A stretch of DNA of 33,819 nt from Clostridiales bacterium (GTDB lineage: Bacteria > Bacillota > Clostridia > Oscillospirales > Oscillospiraceae): contig JAJQBL010000029.1 in NCBI GenBank assembly GCA_021203325.1, positions 29,895 through 63,713 on the forward strand. Reading direction: 5' to 3'. The notes below the pieces were generated by a model that was not told the origin of the DNA, searched no databases, and saw nothing but the letters and a program-made list of their open reading frames with translations. Shown one piece after another: positions 7,282 to 14,954 of the stretch; positions within the stretch are counted from its first letter, which is position 1, and every line of letters starts with the position of its first letter. A program made the position numbers and the translations under genes.

Positions 7282-7752
7282 TTACAGATGCTCCTTACAG
7301 GAGAGGGTCAGCACCTCCATCCGCCAGACCGCCGTCTGCCCCAGCATGGCGTCCGGAAAGGCCCAATCGCTTTGATTGGTGTAATGGGCCAGCAGCAGGC
7401 CCAGGGCCCGCCGCTTTCCGTCCGTGTCCTCCACCAGCGCCGTCCGGCCTGTGCCGATGACGCTCTGAAAGCGGTAGGAGTACTGGCAGCCGGTGGCTCC
7501 GGCGTTCAGGCGGTGGTCGGTGTCCAGCTCAAAGCCCACCACCGGGTTTTCCCGCAGCAGGTCCAGCTTTCGGCCCTCTGTGGCGCTGTGGAAGTAAAAA
7601 ATCCGCTTCCCATCCTCCCAGACAAAGCCGAAGTTCAGGGGAACGATATACGGCGCGCCGCCGGTGGCGAAGGCCAGGCGGCAGCAGTCGCAGCGCTGAA
7701 TCACATCGTCGATGCTCCGGGGGTCGGTAACTGCTCTGTCGCTTCTTCTCAT
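7282..7752 (-). CDS. Pyridoxamine 5'-phosphate oxidase-like (NimA-type) FMN-binding protein
   Basis: This 156-residue protein opens with MRRSDRAVTD and has a CRLAFATGGAPYIVPLNFGF strand, FYFHSATEGRKLDLLRENP and a VVGFELD strand. These are the split-barrel features of the PNPOx-like/NimA group, small dimeric flavoproteins that reduce various substrates; some members inactivate nitroimidazoles. His and Arg/Lys of HSATEGRK are the residues that usually contact the FMN phosphate. The length is normal for the group. The start overlaps the add stop (ATGA), so it is coupled to adenosine deaminase, but no metabolic link is evident. Being called NimA-like does not show drug resistance. Confidence 0.85.
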   Translation of the reverse strand: MRRSDRAVTDPRSIDDVIQRCDCCRLAFATGGAPYIVPLNFGFVWEDGKRIFYFHSATEGRKLDLLRENPVVGFELDTDHRLNAGATGCQYSYRFQSVIGTGRTALVEDTDGKRRALGLLLAHYTNQSDWAFPDAMLGQTAVWRMEVLTLSCKEHL

Positions 7753-8780
7753 GGATTTGTGACCTCCCCGGTTGGGTTTTTGAGCAAAAATGCCTGCAAA
7801 GCCGCCTCATAGTCGGCCTTCATCCGGGGCGGAGCGAAGGAGCAGCGGTTGGCGTTCAAGAGCAGCTCCGGCACCTCAGCTGGGGTCAGCCCACAGTGGA
7901 GGCAAAGCCGTTCCAGTTCCTCCGTCAGGGTGGTGCCGCTGACGGTGCGGTTGTCCGTGTTGACGGTCACGGTCAGTCCGGCCTCCCGGAATCGCCGGAA
8001 GGGGTAGGTGTCCCAGCCGGACACCGCCCTGGTCTGCAAATTGCTGAGGGGGCACAGCTCCACCCCAATGCCCGCCTCCGCATAGGCCCGCAGCAGTTCC
8101 GAGGATTTTTGAAGGGCGATACCGTGCCCCACCCGGGCCGCGCCATAGGACAAGGCGGCCTCCAGATTTTCCACGCTGCCCGTCTCGCCGGAGTGGATGG
8201 TGAAGGGGATGCCCAGCTCCCTGGCCCGGCGGAACACGGCCTCCTGCTTCCAGGTGGGGTGGGCCGCCTCGTCCCCGGCCAGGTCCAGCCCCCAGATCAG
8301 GTCGGGATAACACCGGGCGGCCTCCTCCAGCATCTCCAGATTCTGGGCAGGGGAGAGGTTCCGCATGGCGCAGGCCAGGAAGCCGCAGCGGACGCCGGTC
8401 TCCGCCGTTCCGGTTTCTCTTCCCCGCCGGACGGCGGCAAAGACCTGTTCCAGGCCCAGCCCCTCCGCCTGGGAAAACGCAGGGGCAAATCGCAGCTCCA
8501 AATAGTAGATTCCCTCCCTTGCGGCATCCCGGAGGACGGCGCGGACAAAATCCGCAATGCTGTCCTCCGTTTGCAGGCAAAGCAGGGGCAGGTCAAAGCA
8601 GGTCAGGTAGTCCGCCAGACTGGTGCAGTCCGCCGGGACGGAGTACCGGAGCGTTTGCCCCGCCGGAAGGCGGCCCGTCCGGGTCAGGTAGTCCGTCATG
8701 GCCTCCGGCGGCAGGCTGCCGTCCAGATGACAGTGCAGCTCCACCTTGGGGAGGGCAGCGAGCCATTCTTTGCGTTCCAT
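7749..8780 (-). CDS. add: Adenosine deaminase
   Basis: This 343-residue metal-dependent hydrolase converts adenosine to inosine and ammonia in the cytoplasm. The Zn-binding HxH lies in KVELHCHLDGS. Further motifs are IHSGETGS (metal His and catalytic Glu), RVGHGIAL and VNTDNRTVSGT (metal Asp); the NTDN form is typical of bacterial Add. The LDGS rather than LEG motif argues against the adenine deaminase branch. It sits 20 bp after mtnN in the luxS operon. Adenine released by MtnN is not its direct substrate, so it probably serves general purine salvage alongside methyl-cycle recycling. An aminodeoxyfutalosine or other nucleoside substrate cannot be excluded by sequence reading alone. Confidence 0.9.
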   Translation of the reverse strand: MERKEWLAALPKVELHCHLDGSLPPEAMTDYLTRTGRLPAGQTLRYSVPADCTSLADYLTCFDLPLLCLQTEDSIADFVRAVLRDAAREGIYYLELRFAPAFSQAEGLGLEQVFAAVRRGRETGTAETGVRCGFLACAMRNLSPAQNLEMLEEAARCYPDLIWGLDLAGDEAAHPTWKQEAVFRRARELGIPFTIHSGETGSVENLEAALSYGAARVGHGIALQKSSELLRAYAEAGIGVELCPLSNLQTRAVSGWDTYPFRRFREAGLTVTVNTDNRTVSGTTLTEELERLCLHCGLTPAEVPELLLNANRCSFAPPRMKADYEAALQAFLLKNPTGEVTNP

Positions 8781-8800
8781 CGCTTCCCGTCCTTCCGGTG

Positions 8801-9487
8801 TCAGTAGCGCCGCACCAGCTCGGAGACCAGCCGGATGGAGCGCTCCGCCGCCCTGGCCGCAAACTGGTTGTAGTCCGCCGGGGAGTTGCCGGAGGCGTCG
8901 TCGGAGATGGCCCGAATCACCACGCAGGGCACCTGATTCACATAGCAGACCTGGGCGATGCTGCCCCCCTCCATCTCGGCGGCGATGCCCCCGAAGACGG
9001 TGCGGATGCGCACTTTCTCCCCGTCGGTATGAACAAACTGGTCGCCGCTGGCGATGGTGCCGGTTTCGGTGTGAAAGCCCTGTTCCGCCGCGATCTCCTC
9101 CGCCAGAGAGACCAGCCTGGGATGGCAGGGCAGATGGATGACGTTGATGCCGGACAGCAGGCCCGGCGGGTCGCCGATGGCGGAGGTGTCCATATCGTGC
9201 TGCACCAGGTCGGAGGCGATGGCGATGTCCTGAATCCCGATGTTGGGGGAGAGGGTACCCGCCACGCCGGTGTTGATGACGGCCTCCACCGGATAGCTTA
9301 GCACCATGGTCTGGGCGCAGATGGCGGCGAACACCTTGCCGATGCCGCAGACCGCCAGCACCACGTCCACCCCGTGGAGGCGTCCGCTGGTGTATTCAAT
9401 GCCGCTGATGGTGCGGGAGACGGGGGCCTCCAGCATAGCGCGGAGGCCGTCGATCTCGATCTGCATTGCGCCGATGATACCGATCAT
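8801..9487 (-). CDS. mtnN: 5'-methylthioadenosine/S-adenosylhomocysteine nucleosidase
   Basis: This 228-residue enzyme cleaves S-adenosylhomocysteine to S-ribosylhomocysteine plus adenine, and methylthioadenosine to methylthioribose plus adenine. It begins MIGIIGAMQIEI, as the family does. It has the NTGVAG loop, the AAEMEGGSIAQVC helix with the Met-Glu pair that binds the ribose, and RAISDDA with the catalytic Asp. The ribosome binding site (AGAAGGAG) overlaps the luxS stop, seven bases upstream. Its product feeds LuxS, so gene order and reaction order agree. Confidence 0.95.
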   Translation of the reverse strand: MIGIIGAMQIEIDGLRAMLEAPVSRTISGIEYTSGRLHGVDVVLAVCGIGKVFAAICAQTMVLSYPVEAVINTGVAGTLSPNIGIQDIAIASDLVQHDMDTSAIGDPPGLLSGINVIHLPCHPRLVSLAEEIAAEQGFHTETGTIASGDQFVHTDGEKVRIRTVFGGIAAEMEGGSIAQVCYVNQVPCVVIRAISDDASGNSPADYNQFAARAAERSIRLVSELVRRY

Positions 9488-9494
9488 AGTTGGG

Positions 9495-9965
9495 TCACTC
9501 CTTCTGATATTGAAAGTCGATGGGCTGCGCGGCGCGGAGTGTGTCCAGATAGGCCCGGCACAGGGTTTTGGCGGACTGCAAATTCAGGTTGCGGTAGTTG
9601 CCGCACTCCTTCCGGGACGCGCCGAACACGGGGCCATCGTAGTCCAAAATCTGCTGCAGGGTGTCCAGCACGGCCTGCAATACCCGTTCCTGGCTGACGC
9701 TGCTGCGCACCAGCAGGTAGAACCCGGTCTGGCACCCCATGGGGCCGAAGTACAGCACGGAGGGGGCGATCTCGGAATTCCGGATGAAGGTGGCGAACAT
9801 ATGCTCCACGGAGTGCATGGTGCAGTTATCCATATACACCCCGGCGTTGGGGGTGCAGGTGCGCAGGTCGTAGGTGATGACGTCCCCGTCGATGCGGGAA
9901 ATATAAATGCCCGGCTTCAGCAGGTCATGGTCCACGGTGAAGCTGGCAATGCGGTGGATAGGCAT
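9495..9965 (-). CDS. luxS: S-ribosylhomocysteine lyase (AI-2 synthesis)
   Basis: This 156-residue metalloenzyme splits S-ribosylhomocysteine into homocysteine and DPD, the precursor of the signal AI-2. The metal site HSVEHMFATF (HxxEH) and the third ligand Cys in GPMGCQTGFY are present, as is the catalytic Cys in RTCTPN. The N-terminal IASFTVDHDLLKPGIY is typical. The length is normal. AGGAG precedes ATG 9965. It is the first gene of a luxS-mtnN-add-flavoprotein operon driven by the promoter at 9998-10026. Whether AI-2 is used as a signal or is only a by-product of methyl-cycle detoxification cannot be read from this window; no lsr or other receptor gene is present. Confidence 0.96.
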   Translation of the reverse strand: MPIHRIASFTVDHDLLKPGIYISRIDGDVITYDLRTCTPNAGVYMDNCTMHSVEHMFATFIRNSEIAPSVLYFGPMGCQTGFYLLVRSSVSQERVLQAVLDTLQQILDYDGPVFGASRKECGNYRNLNLQSAKTLCRAYLDTLRAAQPIDFQYQKE

Positions 9966-9997
9966 GGGGAAGGCGCTCCTTTTCGCTGATTTTCTTT

Positions 9998-10026
9998 AGT
10001 ATAGCACAGCCGCCGGGGGGTGACAA
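9998..10026 (-). promoter_or_regulatory. Promoter of the luxS operon
   Basis: On the minus strand TTGTCA (10021-10026) and TATACT (9998-10003) are separated by 17 bp. The predicted start lies about 25 nt before the luxS ATG. The region is shared with the divergent methyltransferase gene. Confidence 0.8.
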
Positions 10027-10050
10027 CCCTGCCGGCCGGGAAAAAAGCGG

Positions 10051-10078
10051 TGGAAAACCCCCGCCGGTATGCTACAAT
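10051..10078 (+). promoter_or_regulatory. Probable promoter of trmN6-rsmI
   Basis: TGGAAA (10051-10056) and TACAAT (10073-10078) are 16 bp apart. TATGC before the -10 gives an extended TGn element. This favours the downstream ATG at 10116 as the start of translation. Confidence 0.55.
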
Positions 10079-10115
10079 GGAGGCCAATGAAGCAAAGGAC
10101 AGGGAGATTGTGCCG

Positions 10116-10784
10116 ATGGAAACGGTGGAACATCTGGGCCGCTATACCCTGCGCCAGCGGGACGGCCTGCCGAAGCTGGGGACGGATGCGGTGCGGCTGG
10201 CCCGGTTCGCTACCCTCCGCAGCGGCTGGCGGGTGCTGGATCTGGGCTGCGGCGTGGGGGTGCTGCCCCTGCTGCTGGCGGAGCGGGCGGACGGCCTGAC
10301 GCTGGACGGCATTGAGTGCGTCCCGGAGGCGGCGGCGCTGGCCGGGGAAAACCTCCGGGCAAACGGCCTGGCCGGAACGATCGTGCAGGGCGACCTGCGG
10401 GAGCCGGGCTGGCTGACCGAGGGGCACTACGACCTTGTCATCTCCAACCCGCCCTACTTTGCCCCTGGGACGGGCTATGTGGCCACGGGGAATCGGGGCA
10501 TTGCCCGGACGGAGCTTTACTGCACCTTGCCGGAGCTGTGTCAGGCGGCGGGGAGGCGGCTGAAAACCGGCGGGCGGCTGGCGGTCTGCCTCCGTCCGGA
10601 GCGGCTGGCGGACCTGTTCGAGGCCATGCGGGGGGGGGCGTCCATTGAACCAAAGCGGCTGCAGCTGGTGCAGTCCGCCCCCGGCCGCAGCCCGCGGCTG
10701 GCCCTGGCGGAAGGGGTCCGACAGGGCGGCAGGGGGCTGACGGTGGAGCCGGTCTTGCTGTTAAACGAGGAAACTGGAGGGTAA
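10116..10784 (+). CDS. trmN6: tRNA1(Val) (adenine-N6)-methyltransferase-like protein
   Basis: This is a class I SAM-dependent methyltransferase of 222 residues from ATG 10116 (GGGAG upstream). The ORF-track start at 10020 overlaps the luxS promoter, and ATG 10077 lies inside the predicted -10 box. The N-terminus GRYTLRQRDGLPKLGTDAV is typical of the YfiC/TrmN6 family. Motif I is VLDLGCGVGVLPL and motif IV is SNPPYF, the Asn-Pro-Pro-Tyr of N6-adenine methyltransferases. The family methylates A37 of tRNA1(Val) in E. coli; the tRNA target in Firmicutes is less certain. A run of nine G's (10630-10638) codes for MRGGA in frame. rsmI begins two bases after the stop, so they form an operon. Confidence 0.82.
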   Translation: METVEHLGRYTLRQRDGLPKLGTDAVRLARFATLRSGWRVLDLGCGVGVLPLLLAERADGLTLDGIECVPEAAALAGENLRANGLAGTIVQGDLREPGWLTEGHYDLVISNPPYFAPGTGYVATGNRGIARTELYCTLPELCQAAGRRLKTGGRLAVCLRPERLADLFEAMRGGASIEPKRLQLVQSAPGRSPRLALAEGVRQGGRGLTVEPVLLLNEETGG

Positions 10785-10786
10785 TT

Positions 10787-11638
10787 ATGGCAGGAACACT
10801 CTATCTGGTGCCGACGCCCATCGGCAACCTGGGGGACATCAGCCCCCGCATGGCGGACACGCTGAGGGAGGCGGACTTCATCGCGGCGGAGGACACCCGG
10901 GTCTCCCTGAAGCTGCTGAACCATCTGGATATTCACAAGCCGCTGGTCAGCTACTACCGCCACAATGTGGACACCAGCGGCCCCGCCATTGTGAACCGGC
11001 TGCTGGAAGGGGAGAGCTGCGCACTGGTCACCGACGCAGGCACCCCGGCCATCAGCGACCCGGGAGAAGATCTGGTGCGGCTGTGCGCCGAGGCGGGCAT
11101 TCCAGTGGTGGCCATTCCCGGCCCCTGCGCCCTGGTGACGGCATTGGCGGTCTCCGGCCTGCCCACGGGCCGGTTCACTTTTGAGGGCTTTCTGGCCACG
11201 AACAAAAAGAACCGGAGGGCACACCTGGATGCCCTCCGGGGAGAAGTCCGCACGATGATTTTTTACGAAGCGCCCCACAAGCTCTGCGCCACCCTCAGCG
11301 ATTTACAGGAGACCTTCGGCCCACAGCGGCGGGTGGCCCTGTGCCGGGAGCTGACCAAGCTCCACGAGGAGGTGCGCCGCACCACCTTGGGGGAGGCCTG
11401 CGCCTGGTACCGGGAGAATCCGCCCAGGGGGGAGTTTGTGCTGGTGGTGGAGGGGGCCGAAGCGCCGGAGGAGGCCCCTCCGCTGACATTGGAGGAGGGA
11501 GCCGCACGGGTGCGCCGGCTCCAGGAGACTCAGGGCCTGCGCTTAAAAGATGCCGCCCGTCAGGTGGCCCAGGAGAGCGGCCTGCCGAAGAACGAGCTGT
11601 ATCAGGCGGCGCTGGCCCGGAAGGACGCGGAGGGATGA
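10787..11638 (+). CDS. rsmI: 16S rRNA (cytidine1402-2'-O)-methyltransferase
   Basis: This 283-residue tetrapyrrole-methylase-fold enzyme methylates the 2'-OH of C1402 in 16S rRNA. Family motifs are in order: LYLVPTPIGNLGDIS, AAEDTRVSLKLLNH, VTDAGTPAISDPG, PGPCALVTALAVSGL and FEGFL. A C-terminal helical region (LKDAARQVAQESGLPKNELYQ) also matches RsmI. GGAGGG precedes the ATG, and only two bases separate it from the methyltransferase gene upstream, so the two RNA-modification genes are co-transcribed. Confidence 0.95.
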   Translation: MAGTLYLVPTPIGNLGDISPRMADTLREADFIAAEDTRVSLKLLNHLDIHKPLVSYYRHNVDTSGPAIVNRLLEGESCALVTDAGTPAISDPGEDLVRLCAEAGIPVVAIPGPCALVTALAVSGLPTGRFTFEGFLATNKKNRRAHLDALRGEVRTMIFYEAPHKLCATLSDLQETFGPQRRVALCRELTKLHEEVRRTTLGEACAWYRENPPRGEFVLVVEGAEAPEEAPPLTLEEGAARVRRLQETQGLRLKDAARQVAQESGLPKNELYQAALARKDAEG

Positions 11639-11648
11639 CCTCCGCGTC
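11624..11648. terminator. GC-rich hairpin over the rsmI stop, possible bidirectional terminator
   Basis: GACGCGGAGG is followed after five bases by its perfect complement. The loop contains the rsmI TGA. It lies between two convergent genes (rsmI and the tannase-like gene ending at 11661). Neither side has a proper T-run, so the terminator role is uncertain. Confidence 0.45.
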
Positions 11649-11660
11649 TCCGGTTACCGA

Positions 11661-13400
11661 TTACCGGTCACAGACCGATTCGATCCAGTCGCAGACCTCA
11701 CCGGCGTAGTCCGCCTCACAGTGGGGCTGATCCCACACCAGGGCGTAGTCCACCGGCTTTCCGGCGTTGGCCAGCTTCAGCGCCAGCGTCATGCTGATGG
11801 AGAAGGAGGTATCGGCGTCGCTGGCACCCACACGGATGCGGTAGAACTTGGCCTGGTCGCAGGGCTCCTCAGTGCCGATGTAGTTCATCGGGTTGTTAAG
11901 GTACTTCCGCTGGGCCAGCGCTTCGTCCTGGACGTCTGTGGCATAACCGGCATAGTAGCGCCCGTACTCCTCCGGGAACTGCTCCGCCAGGGCGGCGATG
12001 AGGGGGGCAACCGTATCGTCAAAGTGGAAGGTGGGCTGGGTGGCTGTGCCGTACACCTTGTTCTCGCCGCTGTCGCAGTTCAGGGTGTCGAAGGCGGTGC
12101 AGGGCTTCATGCGGCGGCGATGGCTCAGCACATAGCTGTCCAGGTCGGAGACAGTGGCCTGCTGACCGTCCCAGGAGAGCCAGGCAGTCTTGTCCTTGCC
12201 CTGGAGGGTGACGGTGGCGGGGACGAAGGGAGGAGGCGCGGGAACGCCCTTAGGCGGACGGGTCAGCATATCGCCCAGGGAGGGGGGCTTCATGGGCAAA
12301 TCCCCCTCAGGGCCGCCCACAGGAGGCTTGTTCAGGGCGACGCCGGGACCGGCATGGCCCTGCATCAGGTCGGCGTCGTCCGGCTCCTTGTCGCCGCCCA
12401 CGGGGGCGGGGGCCTCATAGGTGTAGTTTCCGCTGAGATAGTCCTCCGGGGTGTACTGCTCCGGCAGTTCGCCCTTGCCCAGCTTGATCAGGTACTTGGT
12501 GGCGGAGGCGTTCAGCTGCTCCATCAGGTAGTCATAGGCGCTGCCGCTCCGGCCGTCGGGGTTCAGGACGATGGCCTCGCCGGTGGCGGGGTGGCGCAGG
12601 TTCAGGCCGTTGAAGTACCGGATATAGGCGTCTTTCAGCTGGCCGGACAGCGCCTCCTGGAAGGGGGTCATGGTACCGGCAGGGCCGGCAGGGGAGGGCT
12701 CGTTCTCCTTATCGGCGGAGAACATCCACTCATAGGCCAGGTCAGCGTGCTCCAGGTCGGTGATGGGGCAATAGATCTGGGCAGCGTACACATCGTCCCG
12801 CTCATCCATAAAGGCTCCGGCCTCTTCCAGATAGGCGTCATAGTTTTTGCTGTTGCCGGTGACGGCCAGCAGGGTGGACATGGCCCCGCCTGCGCTCCAG
12901 CCCACGGAGACGATCTTCTCCAGGTCGCCGGGGAGGGACTGGGCGTTGTGCCGCAGGAAGCGGATGACCATTTTCAGGTCCACCAGGTTGATGGGGGCCT
13001 TGCCGCAGAGGGTGCCGTTCTCGTCCCTGGACTCGTTGCCCCGGTTGCCACAGGTGACGTAGACGAAGCCCCGCTCCAGATACTGGGGGCCGAAGCAGCG
13101 GGGGCCGCCCAGCCACATATGGGGCATCTGCATATAACCGGCGGAGTTGTTGTTCAGGATGACGGGGGCGGTGGCGGCGGTGTAGCCGTTCATGGTGCCG
13201 GTGGGGTCGATGACGCCGCCCTCCTTCATGTAGGGGGCGGGGACGAAGATGCTGAGCCGCTGGAACTTGGGCGTGGTGGCCTTCAGGGTGTACAGCACAT
13301 CCTCCAGGCACCAGCACTGATAGGTGTCGTCAAAGAACCACTGGTTCTGCACCTCGGTCAGCTCCAGGGTTTTGTTGATGATGGGGATCATTTGTTTCAT
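11661..13400 (-). CDS. Subtype-B-tannase-like alpha/beta hydrolase
   Basis: This 579-residue protein has no signal peptide, so it should be cytoplasmic. The nucleophile is in VSVGWSAGGAMS (GxSxG, with the GGA form). The region after it (AYLEEAGAF, YCPITDLEHADLAYEWMF) closely follows bacterial TanB-type tannases. GASDADTSFSI and WDQPHCEAD offer the acid and His of the triad near the C-terminus. The family hydrolyses galloyl and related phenolic esters. A Pro-rich insert of about 60 residues (around 350-405) is less usual. It is the last of three hydrolases behind a GPH symporter and a divergent LysR gene, which fits uptake and intracellular de-esterification of a plant ester. Feruloyl or other aryl esters are alternative substrates. 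GGAGG precedes the ATG. Confidence 0.75.
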   Translation of the reverse strand: MKQMIPIINKTLELTEVQNQWFFDDTYQCWCLEDVLYTLKATTPKFQRLSIFVPAPYMKEGGVIDPTGTMNGYTAATAPVILNNNSAGYMQMPHMWLGGPRCFGPQYLERGFVYVTCGNRGNESRDENGTLCGKAPINLVDLKMVIRFLRHNAQSLPGDLEKIVSVGWSAGGAMSTLLAVTGNSKNYDAYLEEAGAFMDERDDVYAAQIYCPITDLEHADLAYEWMFSADKENEPSPAGPAGTMTPFQEALSGQLKDAYIRYFNGLNLRHPATGEAIVLNPDGRSGSAYDYLMEQLNASATKYLIKLGKGELPEQYTPEDYLSGNYTYEAPAPVGGDKEPDDADLMQGHAGPGVALNKPPVGGPEGDLPMKPPSLGDMLTRPPKGVPAPPPFVPATVTLQGKDKTAWLSWDGQQATVSDLDSYVLSHRRRMKPCTAFDTLNCDSGENKVYGTATQPTFHFDDTVAPLIAALAEQFPEEYGRYYAGYATDVQDEALAQRKYLNNPMNYIGTEEPCDQAKFYRIRVGASDADTSFSISMTLALKLANAGKPVDYALVWDQPHCEADYAGEVCDWIESVCDR

Positions 13401-13432
13401 TGCGTTACCTCCATTTTATGTGATGTGGCTCA

Positions 13433-13456
13433 CCCGGAGCCCCGCAGGGCTCCGGG
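13433..13456. repeat. Perfect 10-bp GC hairpin between two hydrolase genes
   Basis: CCCGGAGCCC, a four-base loop and the exact complement lie in the 116-bp gap between the lipoprotein esterase and the tannase-like gene. On the minus strand no T-run follows, so partial attenuation or mRNA stabilisation is more likely than full termination. Confidence 0.5.
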
Positions 13457-13516
13457 CTTTGTGTTGACGGTTACAGACAGGGTTGGAGCATGGCTCAGAC
13501 GACCCGACACGCCGGT

Positions 13517-14923
13517 TCAGCTGAGGGCGTCGGTCAGGAAGGCGAACACCTGCGCCAGATTCTCGTCGGTATAGAACAGGTCGTCCTCATGCTCGGCGCC
13601 TTCGATCAGGCCGAAGGTCACATTGTCGCTGCCGATGACCTCTGCCAGCTTTTCGGCAAAGTTCTGGGACTGGGTATAGGGCACGCTGGTGTCGGAGTCG
13701 CCGACCTGAATCCAGGCGCAGAGGGTATAGTCCTCCGGCAGCTGGTCTACATAGGTGTACCACCAGGTGGTGTAGGTGAATTCCTCATCCTCACCGATGG
13801 CCTGGCCCACAAAGGCGCTCTCAAAGGAGGAGTCAGAGGAGTAGGTGGTGCCCTCGATGCCCAGGGCGGCATACTCGTCGTCCATGGTGTAGAATTCCAC
13901 AGGGCCGTAGAAGTCCACCAGGACGGTTACGGAGGAGGAATACTCCAGGTTGTCGGTCACATCACCGTCCAGGGCTTCTACCTCCGGCGTCAGGGCGGTC
14001 ATCAGGGACAGGTAAGCGCCTGCACTCTCACCCCAAATCACGACCTGATCCGGGTCGATGCCGTACAGCTCTGCGTTGGCCCGCAGATACCGCACCGCCG
14101 CCTTGACATCAGACAGTGCACCGGGGAATGTTGCTTCATCAGACTTCCGGTAGTCCACAGAGGCCACCACATAGCCGTTGGCCACGCCGGCCTCAATGAC
14201 GGGCTGAATGATGTCCATGGTCTGGTCGCCAAACTTGAAGCCGCCGCCGTGTACCACGACGATGACGGGGTCGGAGCCGGTGGCGTTTTCAGGCAGATAG
14301 ATGTCCATCACCTGAGCGTCCGAGTTGGAGGCGTAGGAGACGGCGGGGTAGTCCGCGTTTTCGGAGCCGGTGCTGGTGGTTTCCACAGATGCGGTGTCTC
14401 CGCTGTCGGCGTTGGCGGGGGCAAAGGTGCCGTCGCTCATCACGGCGTAGTCGCAGGTGTAGCTCTCGTCAAACATGGAGGAAAGGGTCATGTTGCCGTT
14501 GTCGGACTCCACCAACGTAACCGTGTACAGGCCGTCTGCATAGCTCCAGGTGACAGTATAAGTGGTGTCACCCATGAGGTCATTCGGCTCGAACATGGTG
14601 CCCTCGCCCTCACCGGTGAAGGTCAGCTCCCAGGTCGTAGTAAACCCGTAGGCTTCATTGACCTCGTCATAGGTATAGGTGTTGCCGACCACGTCCTCCG
14701 GCAGCACGTCGCTGGTGAGGGTAGCGGTGCTTTCCGCCTCTGCCTCGCTGTCAGCGGGTTCTGCTTCCACGTCTGCGCTCACAGACGCCTCCGCCTCCGT
14801 CTGGCTTTCCTCAGCGGAGGAGCTTTCCCCGGAGGAGGAACTGCTGGAGGCGTCGGAACCGCCGCAGGCGGCAAGACTCAGGCACAGAGCGAATGCCAGA
14901 ATCAGAGCAATCCATTTTTTCAT
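13517..14923 (-). CDS. Lipoprotein alpha/beta hydrolase (carboxylesterase-like)
   Basis: This 468-residue protein has a lipoprotein signal ending LSLAAC (Cys20), then a Ser/Glu-rich linker. About 110 residues without recognised motifs follow (NTYTYDEVNEAYGFTTTWEL onward). The C-terminal 270 residues are an esterase/lipase fold. It contains the oxyanion HGGGF, the nucleophile in WGESAGAYLSL, Asp in GDSDTSVPY and His in GAEHEDD. It should act outside the membrane, in contrast to its two neighbours. The N-terminal domain resembles the small beta-rich domains found in secreted clostridial lipoproteins, but I cannot name it. The spacing to the upstream esterase is 31 bp, so it is in the same transcription unit. 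An outward-facing esterase and two cytoplasmic ones suggest two-stage trimming of an ester substrate. Confidence 0.8.
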   Translation of the reverse strand: MKKWIALILAFALCLSLAACGGSDASSSSSSGESSSAEESQTEAEASVSADVEAEPADSEAEAESTATLTSDVLPEDVVGNTYTYDEVNEAYGFTTTWELTFTGEGEGTMFEPNDLMGDTTYTVTWSYADGLYTVTLVESDNGNMTLSSMFDESYTCDYAVMSDGTFAPANADSGDTASVETTSTGSENADYPAVSYASNSDAQVMDIYLPENATGSDPVIVVVHGGGFKFGDQTMDIIQPVIEAGVANGYVVASVDYRKSDEATFPGALSDVKAAVRYLRANAELYGIDPDQVVIWGESAGAYLSLMTALTPEVEALDGDVTDNLEYSSSVTVLVDFYGPVEFYTMDDEYAALGIEGTTYSSDSSFESAFVGQAIGEDEEFTYTTWWYTYVDQLPEDYTLCAWIQVGDSDTSVPYTQSQNFAEKLAEVIGSDNVTFGLIEGAEHEDDLFYTDENLAQVFAFLTDALS

Positions 14924-14954
14924 GGTAATCTTCTCCTCCTTATTTTAGCATCCT

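Noticed and set aside
7282-7752. Confirmed nitroimidazole-resistance gene (nim)
   Set aside because: The fold and N-terminus fit the wide PNPOx/NimA-like group, but most members have no known link to resistance.
7749-8780. Adenine deaminase instead of adenosine deaminase
   Set aside because: HCHLDGS and NTDNRTVSGT are typical of adenosine deaminase; the adenine branch usually has HLEG.
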